Source: Copromyces sp. CBS 386.78
Taxonomy: Eukaryota; Ascomycota; Sordariomycetes; Sordariales; Sordariaceae
Length of the DNA stretch: 64,000 nt
Direction: 5' to 3'
Assembly: GCA_030685235.1 (NCBI GenBank)
Contig: MU839085.1
Span: forward strand, 124,001 to 188,000
The translations under genes were made by a program, and so were the position numbers. Below, in pieces: positions 38,491 through 50,967 of the stretch; within the stretch, counting starts at the first letter, position 1; every line of letters begins with the position of its first letter. Below the pieces are notes generated by a model that saw only the letters and a program-made list of their open reading frames with translations, did no database searches and was not told the DNA's origin.

Positions 38491-39190
38491 GAGCTTCCGC
38501 CGGTTTATTATAATCGAATAGTAGTTTTAATAACTTTACCCTTCCCTTTCGGGTTTAGCTTTACCTTCTTTTACGGAGGGCCCTTAATATTAGTAGGGTC
38601 TTCGGAGTTTCCGCCGGTTTATTATAGTCGAATAGTAATTTCGGCAGCCTTACTCTTCCCTTTTAAATTTAATTTTATTTTTTTTAGCGGAGGGCCCTCA
38701 ATATTAGTTAAATCTTTGGAATTTCCGCCGATTTATTATAATCGAATAGTAATTTTAGCGGCTTTACCCTTCTCTATTAGATTTAATTTATTTAGGCCGA
38801 ATTACTATTATAATATATTAATTTAATTAATATTAAATGGTTAATAGTATTCGATATAATAGATAGATCGAGGGTAATATATTTTAAATAGCGTTTATTT
38901 CGCGCTAATGTAATTTTCGCTAAGTAATACCGTATTAATTAAGTCTTTGGAGCTCCCGCCGGTCTATTATAGTAGTATAGTAATTTCGGCGGCCTTGCCT
39001 TTTTTTATTAGGTTTAATTTATTTAAGCCGAATTGCCGCCGTAATATATTAGTTTAATTAATATTAAATAGTTAATAGTATTTAATATAGTAAATAGATT
39101 GAAGGTAACGTACTTTAAATAGCGTTTATTTCGTATTAGCGCAATCTTTACTAAATAATACCGTACGTATAATCTCTTTATTAAATAACG
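38491..39190 (-). repeat. Tandem repeats of 114 bp (three copies) then about 231 bp (two copies)
   Basis: The word TTCCGCCGGTTTATTATA recurs, with small changes, at 38,491, 38,605, 38,719 and 38,950, giving spacings of 114, 114 and 231 bp. The longer unit repeats from about 38,789 and 39,021. Both periods are multiples of three (38 and 77 codons). On the minus strand one frame gives a repeated peptide of the type ITIRLQQTGGSSEDPTN when RIP stops are read as Gln. This fits the decayed repeat region of a former protein, but no family is recognised. Confidence 0.7.
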
Positions 39191-41150
39191 TTTTATATTA
39201 TTTACGCTACGTAAAATACTATTCGGGAAGCGTATTAGGGGTATTTATATTCTCTATACTTACTTATAAAAATATTTAATTAATTACTAAAATTTAGTTA
39301 AAATACGCTCTATTAAATACTTTAATATAAGATTATTTATCGTAGTACGAAGTCCTTAGGTCGACCGACTAATCTTTTATATTAGAAGAATCAAGTATAT
39401 ACGGTCGCTATAAATTATATTGTAAAATATAGTGAAATAATAATAAAATAAATATATAATACGAAATATAAAAAATATAAAAATTTAAATTAAAATATAA
39501 ATATTAAATAGAGAAATAGAATCAGGGGAAATATAGTATTTGAAAAAACTTAATATAATTAATATTAAGAATAAAATAAGAGAGTAAAGGGGGTAAACTC
39601 TATTAATTATTTAAATAGGTTAAGCTTTATTTTAAAAATACTTTAATCGAAGGTTTAGAAACGAAATAAGGTTATACTTAAGGAGGCGGTAAGTAACGCA
39701 AATAGGCGAACAAATTCTATAATATATAATAGTACCTAAGCTTATCTGGGATACTATAATATCCCCGCTTAACCTTCTACTACGTAAAATACTTATTTAA
39801 TTGCTAATATAATATATAGTTATATCCGCTATTTTAATAATTTATTCGCGGGCTATTCGATTGCGGAAGCGAACGAATATATAAAGTCGGTAAATAAATT
39901 ATAGCGGTATAATTTAGTAAAATTAGGTATATTAAAGTATTTATCTACGGAATATCTATTTACCGAACGGAGAAGTTAAATAATAACTGGTCTTTATAGT
40001 TAAATAAATAAATAATATAACTAATAAGCCCGGATAAATGGCTATAGCTTGCCCGTACTTCTAAAAGAAGCTGAAATTCCTAAAGCTATAAAGAAAATAG
40101 TTAATATAAAATTAAATATCGATTAACGATATTAATAAAGCTACGCTTTTCCTACTAAATTAGATATAATAATAAAATATTAAAGATTAAAATAATAGTC
40201 CTAATAAGAATATTTTACTACTAGGCTTAAGGTAGCGGATATAGGAATTAATTAAGTAAGTTGAATCTATCTTCTTTAGTGGACCGCCCTTTTTGCCGGC
40301 TATTTATTAATTAGAAATCGAATTTACCCTTATTAAGTCGGATATTACGGCGGTATATTCTAATTTATATTATAATTAGCGACTTTAAGCGGACGCCCGA
40401 TTCTAATTTTAAGTAAGCTCGATAATTAAATAATCGAATTAGATAATTATTGTAATTAGGTAGGTAAGGCGTTATTAAGTAAATTATAATTAGATTGTTA
40501 ATAGATTCGTAAAAAAATATAAATTAAAAATCGAAAATAATTTTAGTTTTTTATATTTTAAAATTCTAAATATATTATAATTATCGGGTTTAAATATAAT
40601 TAATATTAATTCGTAATTTTCGATATAGCGTTAATATTATATAATTATATATAGGGTTAACGAATTATAATACTTAAATAATCAATTTTCCTAAGTATTG
40701 TATTTAAATTAAAAACTTTAATAATTAACGACTATTAATCTTCCTAATTATACCTTAATAATAATATTAGGCCTAATATATTAAATTTTATTTTTATTAG
40801 AATAAAGTAATTTATTAATTAGGGCTTTATCCCCCGTACGTATTAAGTATTATAATATAAATACCTAATATTATCTTTTACGAATTTCCTAAGAACTATA
40901 AACCTATTCTAATTATTATATCGTATAAAAAAAGTAAAATAAAGTAAATTAAAAATAAAATTAAAATTCTGTAAATTTATTTTTATTAGAATTAAAAGAG
41001 GTTAAAACTATTAGATTTTACTTATATAAAAATTAAGTATTAGCGTAGATAATATTATAATTAAGAAAGAGGTTTGTATAATTAATTATAAACCTTATTT
41101 TAGATAGAGTAAAATCTGTTTTTATTAGCTTCTAAGAAAATATTCGACTT
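39191..41150. other. Decayed AT-rich DNA with palindromic-motif copies
   Basis: I see no coding remnant here. Decayed copies of the ATTTTACTCTAATTAGAGTAAAAT-type motif occur near 40,790-40,815 and 40,975-41,000. The first of these could mark the left edge of the element carrying the SNF2-type gene. Confidence 0.4.
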
Positions 41151-42499
41151 CCTCTTTATATTTATATATAAAGTCCTTAATTTCGGCTAACGTTTAATAA
41201 ACGTCGCTATTATATATAATATTACTTACTAAATTATATATTATCCGGTTATTATCCTATATACCGAATTACTAAACCACTTTATAATTCGGGCGATTAA
41301 AAGGCTAATATAATTGGGGCTTATAAATAGTATAATTATTATTATATATATATTTAAAGGTATATTAGCGCTCCCAATTAAAAAGTTCGTTAATAAACTT
41401 TAAAAAGTATATATAAAGCTCCTTTCTAGTAAAGGGGATACGGGGTATTTAATATATATAATTATATACGAAATTAATAATTTTAATAATATCCGGATTA
41501 TTTAAAAATTAATTATTTAAGGACGTACCTTTATTATCTCCACTATTTTTAGCCCGCTTATATATTTATAATTTAAAGGGTAAAGAGGATTAGACCCGCT
41601 TATAAATTTCTATAATAGTAAATAACGGACTTATTTATAATTTAAAGGGTAATAGAAGCTAAATTTAATTATCGACTTCCGTAATAGTAAATAGCGGACT
41701 ATTTTCGTCCTCTACTAAATTAATAAATAATTAACTTTTAAATACTTCTTTAATCCTCTTATATAAAATAATAAATTTCCTCGCTATAAATATCCTTACT
41801 AATTTACCCTATTTACCTACGAAGAATTCTATCTTCCTATTAATAATCTCTTTAATAAATTCAACTTTAATCTCTTTATCCTTAAAAGTTACCGTAATCC
41901 TCTACCAGTTTTTAAAAACGAATTTATTAGCGCCCTTAATACACCGCTTAATTTCGCTCCTAAAATCTCTTAACGTACTCTTTACAAATCTTTTAATAAG
42001 CAATTTAATATCTTTTATTATATAATTTAATTTAGCAAATATATTTTCGTAAATTACTAAATCTATACTTTTATTTATAAAATAAGGGTTTAATAAAGGA
42101 AGGTTATTATTAAACCTCTCCTAATCGATCTTATTAGTACAACCGGCGTCGATTACTTATATAAATATAAATAATAATTTTAAATAGAAATAACCGAAAT
42201 TTTTCGCTTACGTAGAATAATAAGTTTTAACCCCCTACAAAGCTTCGACCGCCTATAAAAAATAATTGAAATTATAAAAGAATATATATTTAACCGTTTT
42301 ATAACCGTATAAAATTTTAAAATATAGGCCGGCTATTATTAATATTCTTTTCTTCTTTAATTCGAAATTTAATATAAATTTATAAATTTATTAGAAAATA
42401 TTAATATATTTTACATCGGTTAAAATTAAAGGATATAGGCAGTACCAACCTTTTATAATACTTAATCTTCGGTCTAATCGTAAACTATCCCGTATATAA

Positions 42500-45180
42500 T
42501 TAATAAATACTATTCTACTACTTAATACTAACTAATTCTATATAACTTCCCTATATATTAAAAGATTATATTCAAATTCTATATACAATTTAGGTTAATA
42601 CTAATATAATACTAGTAGTATAAATTAAAGCCAGCCGTATAAACGGCTAAATTTAGGACGAAGATATTTAAATTTATAATATTCGAATTCTATTTATTTA
42701 CTATATAAGTACACTCGGTTTATAACTATTTATTATAAACTATTTCGACCTTTAGGCCGACCTTCCAAAAGAGTAAGCACAATATCCTATTTCAATAATT
42801 AACTTCTAATATATATATTACTCCAATAGGAATATATAAAATAAGGGCAGAATTTATTCTAATAAAAATATATAAAAGGAAACGGATTTTATTCTAATAA
42901 GAATAATTTACTTTAATTCTCTTAAGAATAAAATTTATAGGATAGAAAAGTATTTATATTTATAACTACAGCGAATTAATAATTACTAATATACGTTTCT
43001 TCAAATAAAACGCTTCTACACACTTACCTACTATTTAAACGAAAAAGAGCGACTCTAATAACGCCTATTTAAATATATAAAATCTATTAATATAGGGGGA
43101 GAAAATTTCGTCTATTACTAAATTAACGAATATATAAAATAAACCCCTATTATAGTCTAGCCTAATCAATTCATTAATAATATCGACGCCGAAACGTATA
43201 TCCGAATTTAAATTTAATTTAAACTTCTTAAAATTCTTCTCCTTACGGTTAGTACGTATAAAATACTAGATTACGTAATCGGATACCTCTAATAATTAAT
43301 TACTAAAGATAAAATCCGAAGCAAGTATATAAAATCTATAGATATTTTATACTACGAATTAATATAACTTAATTAGGATTATATTAAATATAACTTTCTA
43401 ATCTTCCTTCCCCGAATTAACGATATAAAAATTTATTTCGTCAACTTCGTAATTAAAAGGGTCTATTATAATATTCTTTAAAAAATTATTAGTAAATTCC
43501 GTAATTAACCCCTTTTTAAACTTATAAAAAAAATATATAATATATATTTCTATAGGGGGGATATCCAATAAAAAGTAAAATATTAAACTATTTAAAAGTT
43601 TAAACGGGGTTATTATATTCTAATTAATAATTAATACCTATATTTAATATATAATCCGACTAATTAATTTATTAACCACCTTAGCAAAATTAATAGGGGC
43701 AATAATTGCTTATACTTATAAATATAAATACTACTATTTAAATCCCTAATATTACTCAATATTACGTAAGGCGTTACAAACTTCAATAAAGGTATCTAAT
43801 TTAACGACGTAATTATCGCCATCCTTATATTAAGTAACAAACTCATTATCGCTAATGATATTTAATATATTAGTGAACTACTTTAATTTATTAAAAATAT
43901 TATAAAAGGATACTTCCTATACTAATAATATAAATATATTAATATCGCCTAAGCAATTTAAAATTAGGGTTACCGAACAAATAAAGCAAATAGCCGCAAG
44001 GATCTTCCGAATAGCGTATAAAATAATAAAATTTATATTTTTAGCGAATTAAACTTCGTTTATAATAACCGACTAAAATTTAATATTTTTAATAAATATA
44101 ATATTTATATAAATAATATATATTTCGTACTTTTTAATATATTTATAGAAAATTAACGACTAACATATTTTATTCGCATTAAAATTAAGAATTATTATTC
44201 CTATTAAAATAAAACCTTATTAAAATAAATTATTTAAAAGTCCGCCGGCATTACTATTTAATTCGGTATATATATTATCGACGTTATCGAAATCGTTAAA
44301 TTCCGACGGGTCTAATAAATCCGAATCGGTATCGTCGCCAACATCTACCTAACTTAGCGTAACAGCAATTATAATCTTATTTTATAAAATATATTTATTA
44401 TAATTACAAATTAGCTCGCCCTTCCCAATTATTACCTTATCCTTAGAAATCTAATATTTAATAATAATACAATACGCAATAATAATAACAACTTTAGCCG
44501 TATTAGGATATTAACCATACTATACGCAAATATATATAAAATCGTCAAAAGTTTTTTAAACTAATATTTTCACCCGCCAATTATCTCCTTCCCTTATCTA
44601 GCTAGGATTTTCGAATTAAATATAAAAATCGAAATTGGAGAAAAATTCCTAAAATTCATTAAAAGTCTAAATAACCAAATTAAATAATAAAATTAACATA
44701 CTAAAATATACTTAAATAAACTACTTTTAAAAATAAATCTTCTATAGCCGCAAATACTCTATCTAAAGTACAATACTATAAATAAAAGTTTTACCTATAC
44801 TAACTTCGTTTATAAATATAGCACCCTTTAAAGGGGAATAGAGTATATAATAAATAATATATATATTTAACAATAAATTAATATAAAATAAATTTTATTC
44901 CTACTAAAATAAATAGTAGGTTAATTACAATTAAAATAAAATATACTTACTAGCAATTTAATATAAGAAGAAATTCCGCTTATTTTTCCCTTTAAAGTCC
45001 TAATTAACCCAATTATATATTAATTTAAATTTATTATAATCGAATACCGGCGGATCGCTTTCTTTACTTATAAAATCCTTAACCGTCCTCCTAAATATAT
45101 AAATCCCCCTAACGACCAATTCCCTATTAAAAATACAATTAAATAAAGAATATCGTTTAGAAATTAATAATTTAATTATT
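42500..45180 (-). pseudogene. SNF2-type helicase/ATPase remnant, RIP-mutated
   Basis: One minus-strand frame carries ordered helicase motifs with only TAA/TAG stops seen. Walker A GAIFINEVSIGKT is at about 44,786-44,828 (family GAILADEMGLGKT). A Walker B position VIINEV (family IIDEAH) has its first base at 44,069. Motif III-like ICSVTLILN (family LTGTPIQN) lies near 43,975-44,000. An LLDIPPYRN stretch is near 43,570. C-terminal helicase motifs V and VI are represented by YTAGFNLYY and a YIGKLYR stretch, from 42,644 leftwards. The codon positions 45,044, 44,828, 44,333, 44,069 and 42,644 all fall in the same frame. SNF2 proteins are DNA translocases of chromatin remodelling and repair. The N-terminus (to about 45,180 or further) and C-terminus are uncertain. 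A palindromic-motif pair may interrupt it near 42,830-42,935 and another at 44,885-44,940. Confidence 0.72.
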
Positions 45181-47178
45181 ATATTATTAATAATCTCGTT
45201 TTTAACGCAGGATTAAGTAGCCTCCTAATCCGACCTAGGGTCTTACATTAATTAGGCGATACATTCAATTATATTATTCGAATTCGATATATACTTACGA
45301 ATTAAAGCGTCGTCCTTATAAAAAAGGGGGAAGGAAATAGTATCAGCATATAATCTAATTATTATTATTTTTACCTACCGATTTTATAAATTATTTAATA
45401 AATTTATTAATAATTTATAATCTAAACGAAAGGACGGGTCCTCTTTAAAACTAATCGAACTATATTTTCCTAATACGTATTTAAAATCGCTATTATTTTT
45501 TAAACTATAAACTAAAGTATTAGACATCGTAAATATATTAAACTAATATATACAACGGGCCTAGCAATTAAAATACCCGAATAATTTAAATTTATCCTAA
45601 TTTAATTTACAGAATTAATAAAGGTAATCCTTCTCCTACTTCTCCTACTAAACGAATACGTACTTCTTAAACAATATAAATATAATATTTAATTAAATTT
45701 CTATAATTTATTCCGCCGCCCTAACTAACGCGAAATTAATATCCGCCGAAATTACAAATACCTACAACCTACTAATCGGAATATTACCGCCCTTAATCGT
45801 ACGCGTAGAACTTAAAGCAATTTTACCTTACCTTCTATATAGAAAGAAAATAAAAATTTACAATATTCTAAACTAATTATTAATATAATAACCTCTACGA
45901 ATATAAATACTCTTTTCTATAATATTCTACTAATAACGCAGCGGGCCCTAATAGCGGGGTAGTATAAATATTCTATATAAAATTAGGAAAAAATTAATAA
46001 TAATAATTTTATATAAATAAATATTATTAGTAGCGACCCTAAATATAGGGGAATCGAAATTACCATTTCGGATCGCTACGGCCCAAGTTAATAGGGATTT
46101 AAAGAGCGCGTCGGAAATTGCCTTTATAATATATATAATATTAGAATTATTAAAATTATTAATAGCTTTTATATATAATTTCTAATATAACTCCGGAAGC
46201 TTAATACTATCCTAATTTTTAGTGGAATTTAGCTTCTTAAAGTTAGTTAAGGGCCCGAACTAATTAATTACTATTTTTTATTAATATATATCTATTAGAA
46301 GGGTTCTAATAAATTAAGTATTTCGGGTACTACCCCAATTTCGGGTAGTAAATACTACTTAATAGAATTAGGGCACATTTTATTCTAATTAAAATAAGTA
46401 GAATAGAAAGTAAATTTTACTCCTGTAAAAATTATTATAATAATTTTTATAGGAGTAAAATCTATTTTATTATAAACGAAGAATAGAAATAAATAAAATT
46501 TATAATTATAATCCAAATATTAATAAAAGTCTAAGAAATTCTTATATCTAATTAAAGTAGCGAATTCTAAAGCTTTAACCCCAGTTATAAAGAAATTCAA
46601 TTAATATACCAATATTTAACTAATTAACATAACCTTCTAAAATTTAACGAACTCTCGGTCCATTATTACTAATATTTTTAAATCCTTTTTAACAAAGGAA
46701 AAATCTCTACTATCTAATTATTATAGGATTTCTAGGATAATATTATAAACGGTATTCAAATTATAATACCCGATATAATTAAAATACTTTAACGTAATTA
46801 ATTTCAAATTATTATTAGCTACTACTATAATATTATTCGCAACCGGGTTATAATACTATTCAAATAGCGGATACTATAATAACTATAATTAATTAATATT
46901 AATTAGGACGGTAACGTAAGGTATTTTATTAGCCTTATTTTTAATTTACTTAGGAAGCGCTATAGTATACTACTAGCAAATTTTACTTTAAGGGGAATTA
47001 TTAGCTTAATACTACTAGTAAAATTAATAGTTCTAGAACGGATAAAGGCTAATTAATTATAAAAAGAAAAAAAAAATTATAAGAAGAAAAGAGAAGTTAT
47101 AAAAGGAAGGAAGGAAGGATTAGAAATAGGAAAAGGGTATAATATACGGACCAACTAACTATATTATACGGACTAGCT
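45181..47178. other. Decayed AT-rich DNA, not assigned
   Basis: This is RIP-type sequence upstream of the SNF2 remnant and may hold its N-terminal part. A stretch near 45,730-45,850 is less AT-converted but yields no named domain. Motif copies and a strong palindrome lie at 46,375-46,470. Confidence 0.35.
46414..46461. repeat. 48-bp near-perfect palindrome
   Basis: The left arm, 46,414-46,437, begins ATTTTACTCCTGTAAAAATT and is the inverse complement of 46,438-46,461 at 23 of 24 positions. The mismatch is a C/T difference of the RIP type. It sits beside a decayed copy of the dispersed palindromic motif at 46,377-46,397. Confidence 0.85.
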
Positions 47179-47740
47179 AACTATATTAAGCCTAATTTAG
47201 ATAGCGTTCGTCTAAAAATAAAGTAAATATTTATTACTAATTATTATAAACCAAATAATCCTATAGTATCAAACCGACGACCGAGCGGTAACGGCTAGCG
47301 AAATTAAAAGAGTAAATCCCTATATACTAGTAAATATATATATAATTAATAAGCGACCAATTAACTATATTAAACCTAATTTAGATAGCGCTCGTCTAAA
47401 ATATTTATTATTAATTACTATAAATAATCCTATAATATTAAACCGATAACCGAACGGTAATAATTAGCGAGATTAAAGGAGTAGATCCTTATATACTAGT
47501 AAATATATATACGACTAATAAGCGACCTTTATTATATATAATCTATTTAATTATACGAACCTAATTTAGATAACGCTTACCGTAAATTAAGGTAAATCTA
47601 TATTATTAATTATTATTAGACTAAAAAGACGGTATACTTAGTAAACGAACCGATAATTAACGCTTTATCTACTTATTAGCTAGAAATAATTCTAATTAAA
47701 ATAAAATTTCGCTTATATTTATAAGTCCGTAGAATAGCGG
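47179..47740. repeat. About 184-bp tandem repeat, two copies plus part of a third
   Basis: CCTAATTTAGATARCGYTYR recurs at 47,191, 47,375 and 47,560, giving periods of 184 and 185 bp. CTATATACTAGTAAATATATAT also recurs within the units. Units one and two align along nearly their whole length with mainly transition differences; the third decays after about 100 bp. Confidence 0.8.
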
Positions 47741-47879
47741 GAGGGGAAATATAGTAAGATATTATATAGTAATTCTAATAGGAATAAAATTTATTGTTGT
47801 ACGGAGTTTAATGGGTAGACTATACTTATATTAATTAGAAATTAATAAAATACTATTCTAAATTTTAAAATATAGGCCT

Positions 47880-50850
47880 TCGCTAAAATATAGGAGAGGG
47901 GCGTATTAAGCTATATATAATTTAAAATAATTATTAATTAAATTAACTTACTATTACTCTTATTAGAATCGGATATATTATATATATTATTAATTATAAA
48001 AAGATTATTATCCTTAAATTCGGAAAAACCGAAATACTCTCAGTCTTTTCCGTATTCCAACCGTACTTCCTTATTATTAAACCGCTTTAGTACTCCCGTA
48101 AATAAAATATATAGGCTTTTTTATTGCAAATTTAATATATTAAAATTAGTAGAATCCGAAGATCTATAGCGCCGGGTCGCGAACCCGTTTTTATAAATTT
48201 TGTAAGTATAATTAATAATATCTTCGTTAATAAACGGACTAATATATTTACTACTACTAAATCGCCCGAATTCCGATTTAACCACTTTATAAATAACTAT
48301 AGTAAGGGGCCCGATAGTAAATATCTTAATAAAAATAGATTTAATATTATAAGTAGAATTTTTATAATATTTAATATCGAATATAAAAAAGCGATTAATA
48401 TATTTTAATATTAAATTAATTTCCTTCTAATTATTATTAATTATAATATACTATATTAATCCGGACCTTAGGATAGCTTTAGATAATATACGGTCGGTTA
48501 TTTTTAAACATAGTAATTATAAGAAGTAAAATATTTCGGGCCTATAATTTATATTCTTCCCGTTATAAAAGAAAAAGGGTAAAAAGTTAATTATTTATTA
48601 GAAAATACTGTAATCTCCAAATTTAATAGTACGAATAAAAATAATAAATACCCGGATAATATATAAATATCGATAGACGCTATAGAATTATATATCTATA
48701 TAATCGCTATTACTAAGGTATTTACCAATATACCCTTCTAAAATAAATATTTCGGCGTATATACAATTAAATTATATAGAAAAATAGGATAGGCTATTAA
48801 TTTAAAAAGCATTTATAATAACCGCCCCTATAATTTTCCTATTTAGAAAACCGGCGTCGAAAAACTTATTATTAATAAGGTTGTATATAAAGAAGGCGAA
48901 GAGCCTAAAGTAGAATATATTATAAAGAAATTATAATTTATAATAAAATTTAATTTTTTACTACTTTATATTCTTTACCTTATTAAGTCCGTAGGTATCC
49001 TACTTAATTAAAAGTTAAAAATGCTAGAAAATTAAATTAATAAAATTGAATTTAATATAGAAGAAGGCTAGAATAAATACTATTTATTATTTTTAATTGT
49101 ATTTAAACTATACTTCTAATTAGGCTAATATAATTTTATAAATAAATAATATTATTTTTTAATCGCTATAAATAAAAAAGAGCCTATCGCCGAATTATTT
49201 TTAATTTATCCCTAATAAACCGAAGAATAATTTATTATATAGACGATAAATGTTAGCTAATTTACCCTTATTCTTATTAATAGCGGGCGTTTAGAAAATA
49301 AAATTCTTAGGTATTTAATAACGCTTTACCTTAGGGAAGGGATAAGTAGGTAGGCCCTCCTATTTATAAATAATAAGAAATAAGGTTTGCAATCTCTTCA
49401 TAATAAAAGAATTAATAACGGGGTAAAATATATATAGCGTTAGGGTAAGTAAAAGAATAACCTAACTTGTCTAAAATTAGACGGTAAATCGGAATTAATT
49501 TAGTCGGAAGGGTCTAGGGATATTAGGACTATTTATTAATAGATAAATTATAAAGTTACGTATAATATCCTATTGACTAATATTAGGGCTCTATATAATA
49601 TTAAAATAATTATAGTTATTATAAATAACGATAAGACTAGGATTAGATATAATACATTTAAAATTTTACTAAGAATATTAATTTAATTATAATAAATATC
49701 TAAAATCTAAATTAACCGTTATAGTAGTAGTAAACGTTTTAATAATTATAATTATCCTACTATACGAAGTATAAATGCCGAATTTAACTAATATATTTTA
49801 GATACGCCTTATAACGCCGTTTATATATAAATAAAAGCCTATAATTTAGGAAAAGAAATCCGAATTATAAGGGGCGCGAATATTTATAAAAATTATAAAA
49901 ATTATATAAATATAAGGTAAAGTAAATTCGTTATAACGAATTCGGCCTTTATATTTTAATTATTAAGTACGCTAATATAATATTAAACTTTTAAAGAATA
50001 AATATAATTAAGAGGCGTACGATTAAAATTATATTGTATTTTGCTGGACGATATCTAAAATCTACTATATACTATACAAATCTTCAATATTATATAGTAT
50101 ATCGCCCCTAATTATAGAAGAAACGTTAAATTTGGCGAATAATAAGAATAATTCGAAATTATTAGGTTATAAATTTATAATTTCGGTATTTTCGGGTTTA
50201 AGATGCTATAATTCGGGGTTTCTAAATTGGGAATTAAAGTTAATAAATTTAAAGTCGGTATTTCTAAATTTATTTTTATTATTCTTCGTTTTTTTAAATT
50301 TGTATTTTCGGAAGAGAAATATTAATTCCCGACCAAATTCCCGACTAAGAATTTCTATATTATACGAATTATTCTCATCCTTAAATTGGATAATAACGCT
50401 TTAGCGAAAGAAAATTTCGCGTACGTTTTTATCGTATAAAGAATTAATAAATTCCTTAATATAGGTTCTAAATAACTAATTATTACTTCGAATTACCTTT
50501 ATCCAATTACGAATAAATTATTTTAATATACCCCTCTTAGGGTAAAAGTAAGATTAGTATTCTTTAATTTTATAGGCTAAAGATTAATTAGGGTCGTAAT
50601 TATATTCTAGTAGTTTAAAAATAATTAATAAAATATATAGAACGGGAGTAGGGGTCGGATTTGAAATATCGAAGTTCGGAATAGGCAAATAGCGAATAGG
50701 ATTAATTTAGAGATTAATTAATTCGGATATAAGGTTAGGCGAATTAGGTATAAATATAAATTAATTATTAGGTAGAAGCGGAAGGGGCGTTTTATAAAAC
50801 GAGGGTTCCGTTATATCAGGTAGGTCGAATAAATTAGATATAGTACCTTA
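47880..50850. other. Decayed AT-rich DNA with weak + strand coding traces
   Basis: Two + strand stretches (about 48,160-48,320 and 49,440-49,680) read as protein-like with mainly TAA/TAG stops, but I recognise no family and cannot join them in one frame. A 90-codon open stretch at 50,132-50,404 is probably chance. The segment lies between motif copies near 47,690-47,790 and 50,855-50,967, so it may be one decayed element. Confidence 0.35.
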
Positions 50851-50854
50851 ATAA

Positions 50855-50967
50855 ATTTTACTTTAATTAGAGTTATTTATTAATTAAATAATTGGATGTA
50901 ATAAGGGCGGTTGATTTTATTCTAACTAAAGTAAATTTAGAGGTTGTACTCCGATTAGAGTAAAATC
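50855..50967. repeat. Three palindromic-motif copies at the edge of the AT-rich block
   Basis: ATTTTACTTTAATTAGAG (50,855-50,872), GATTTTATTCTAACTAAAGT (from 50,913) and ACTCCGATTAGAGTAAAATC (50,948-50,967) are variants of one self-complementary word, ATTTTACTCTAATTAGAGTAAAAT before decay. Base composition switches to normal within a few tens of bases after the last copy. Confidence 0.65.

Noticed and set aside
38491..39190. CRISPR array
   Set aside because: The repeats are contiguous 114/231-bp tandem units without spacers, in a fungal genome.
47880..50130. A Starship captain (DUF3435 tyrosine recombinase) or telomere-linked RecQ helicase
   Set aside because: The + strand traces are protein-like, but I found no catalytic motif of either family in a consistent frame.
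1..50967. Alternative genetic code or mitochondrial DNA as the cause of the stops and AT richness
   Set aside because: Stops fall at CAA/CAG/TGG-type positions, sister LTRs differ by transitions, and nuclear LTR elements with chromodomains are present; RIP explains all of this.
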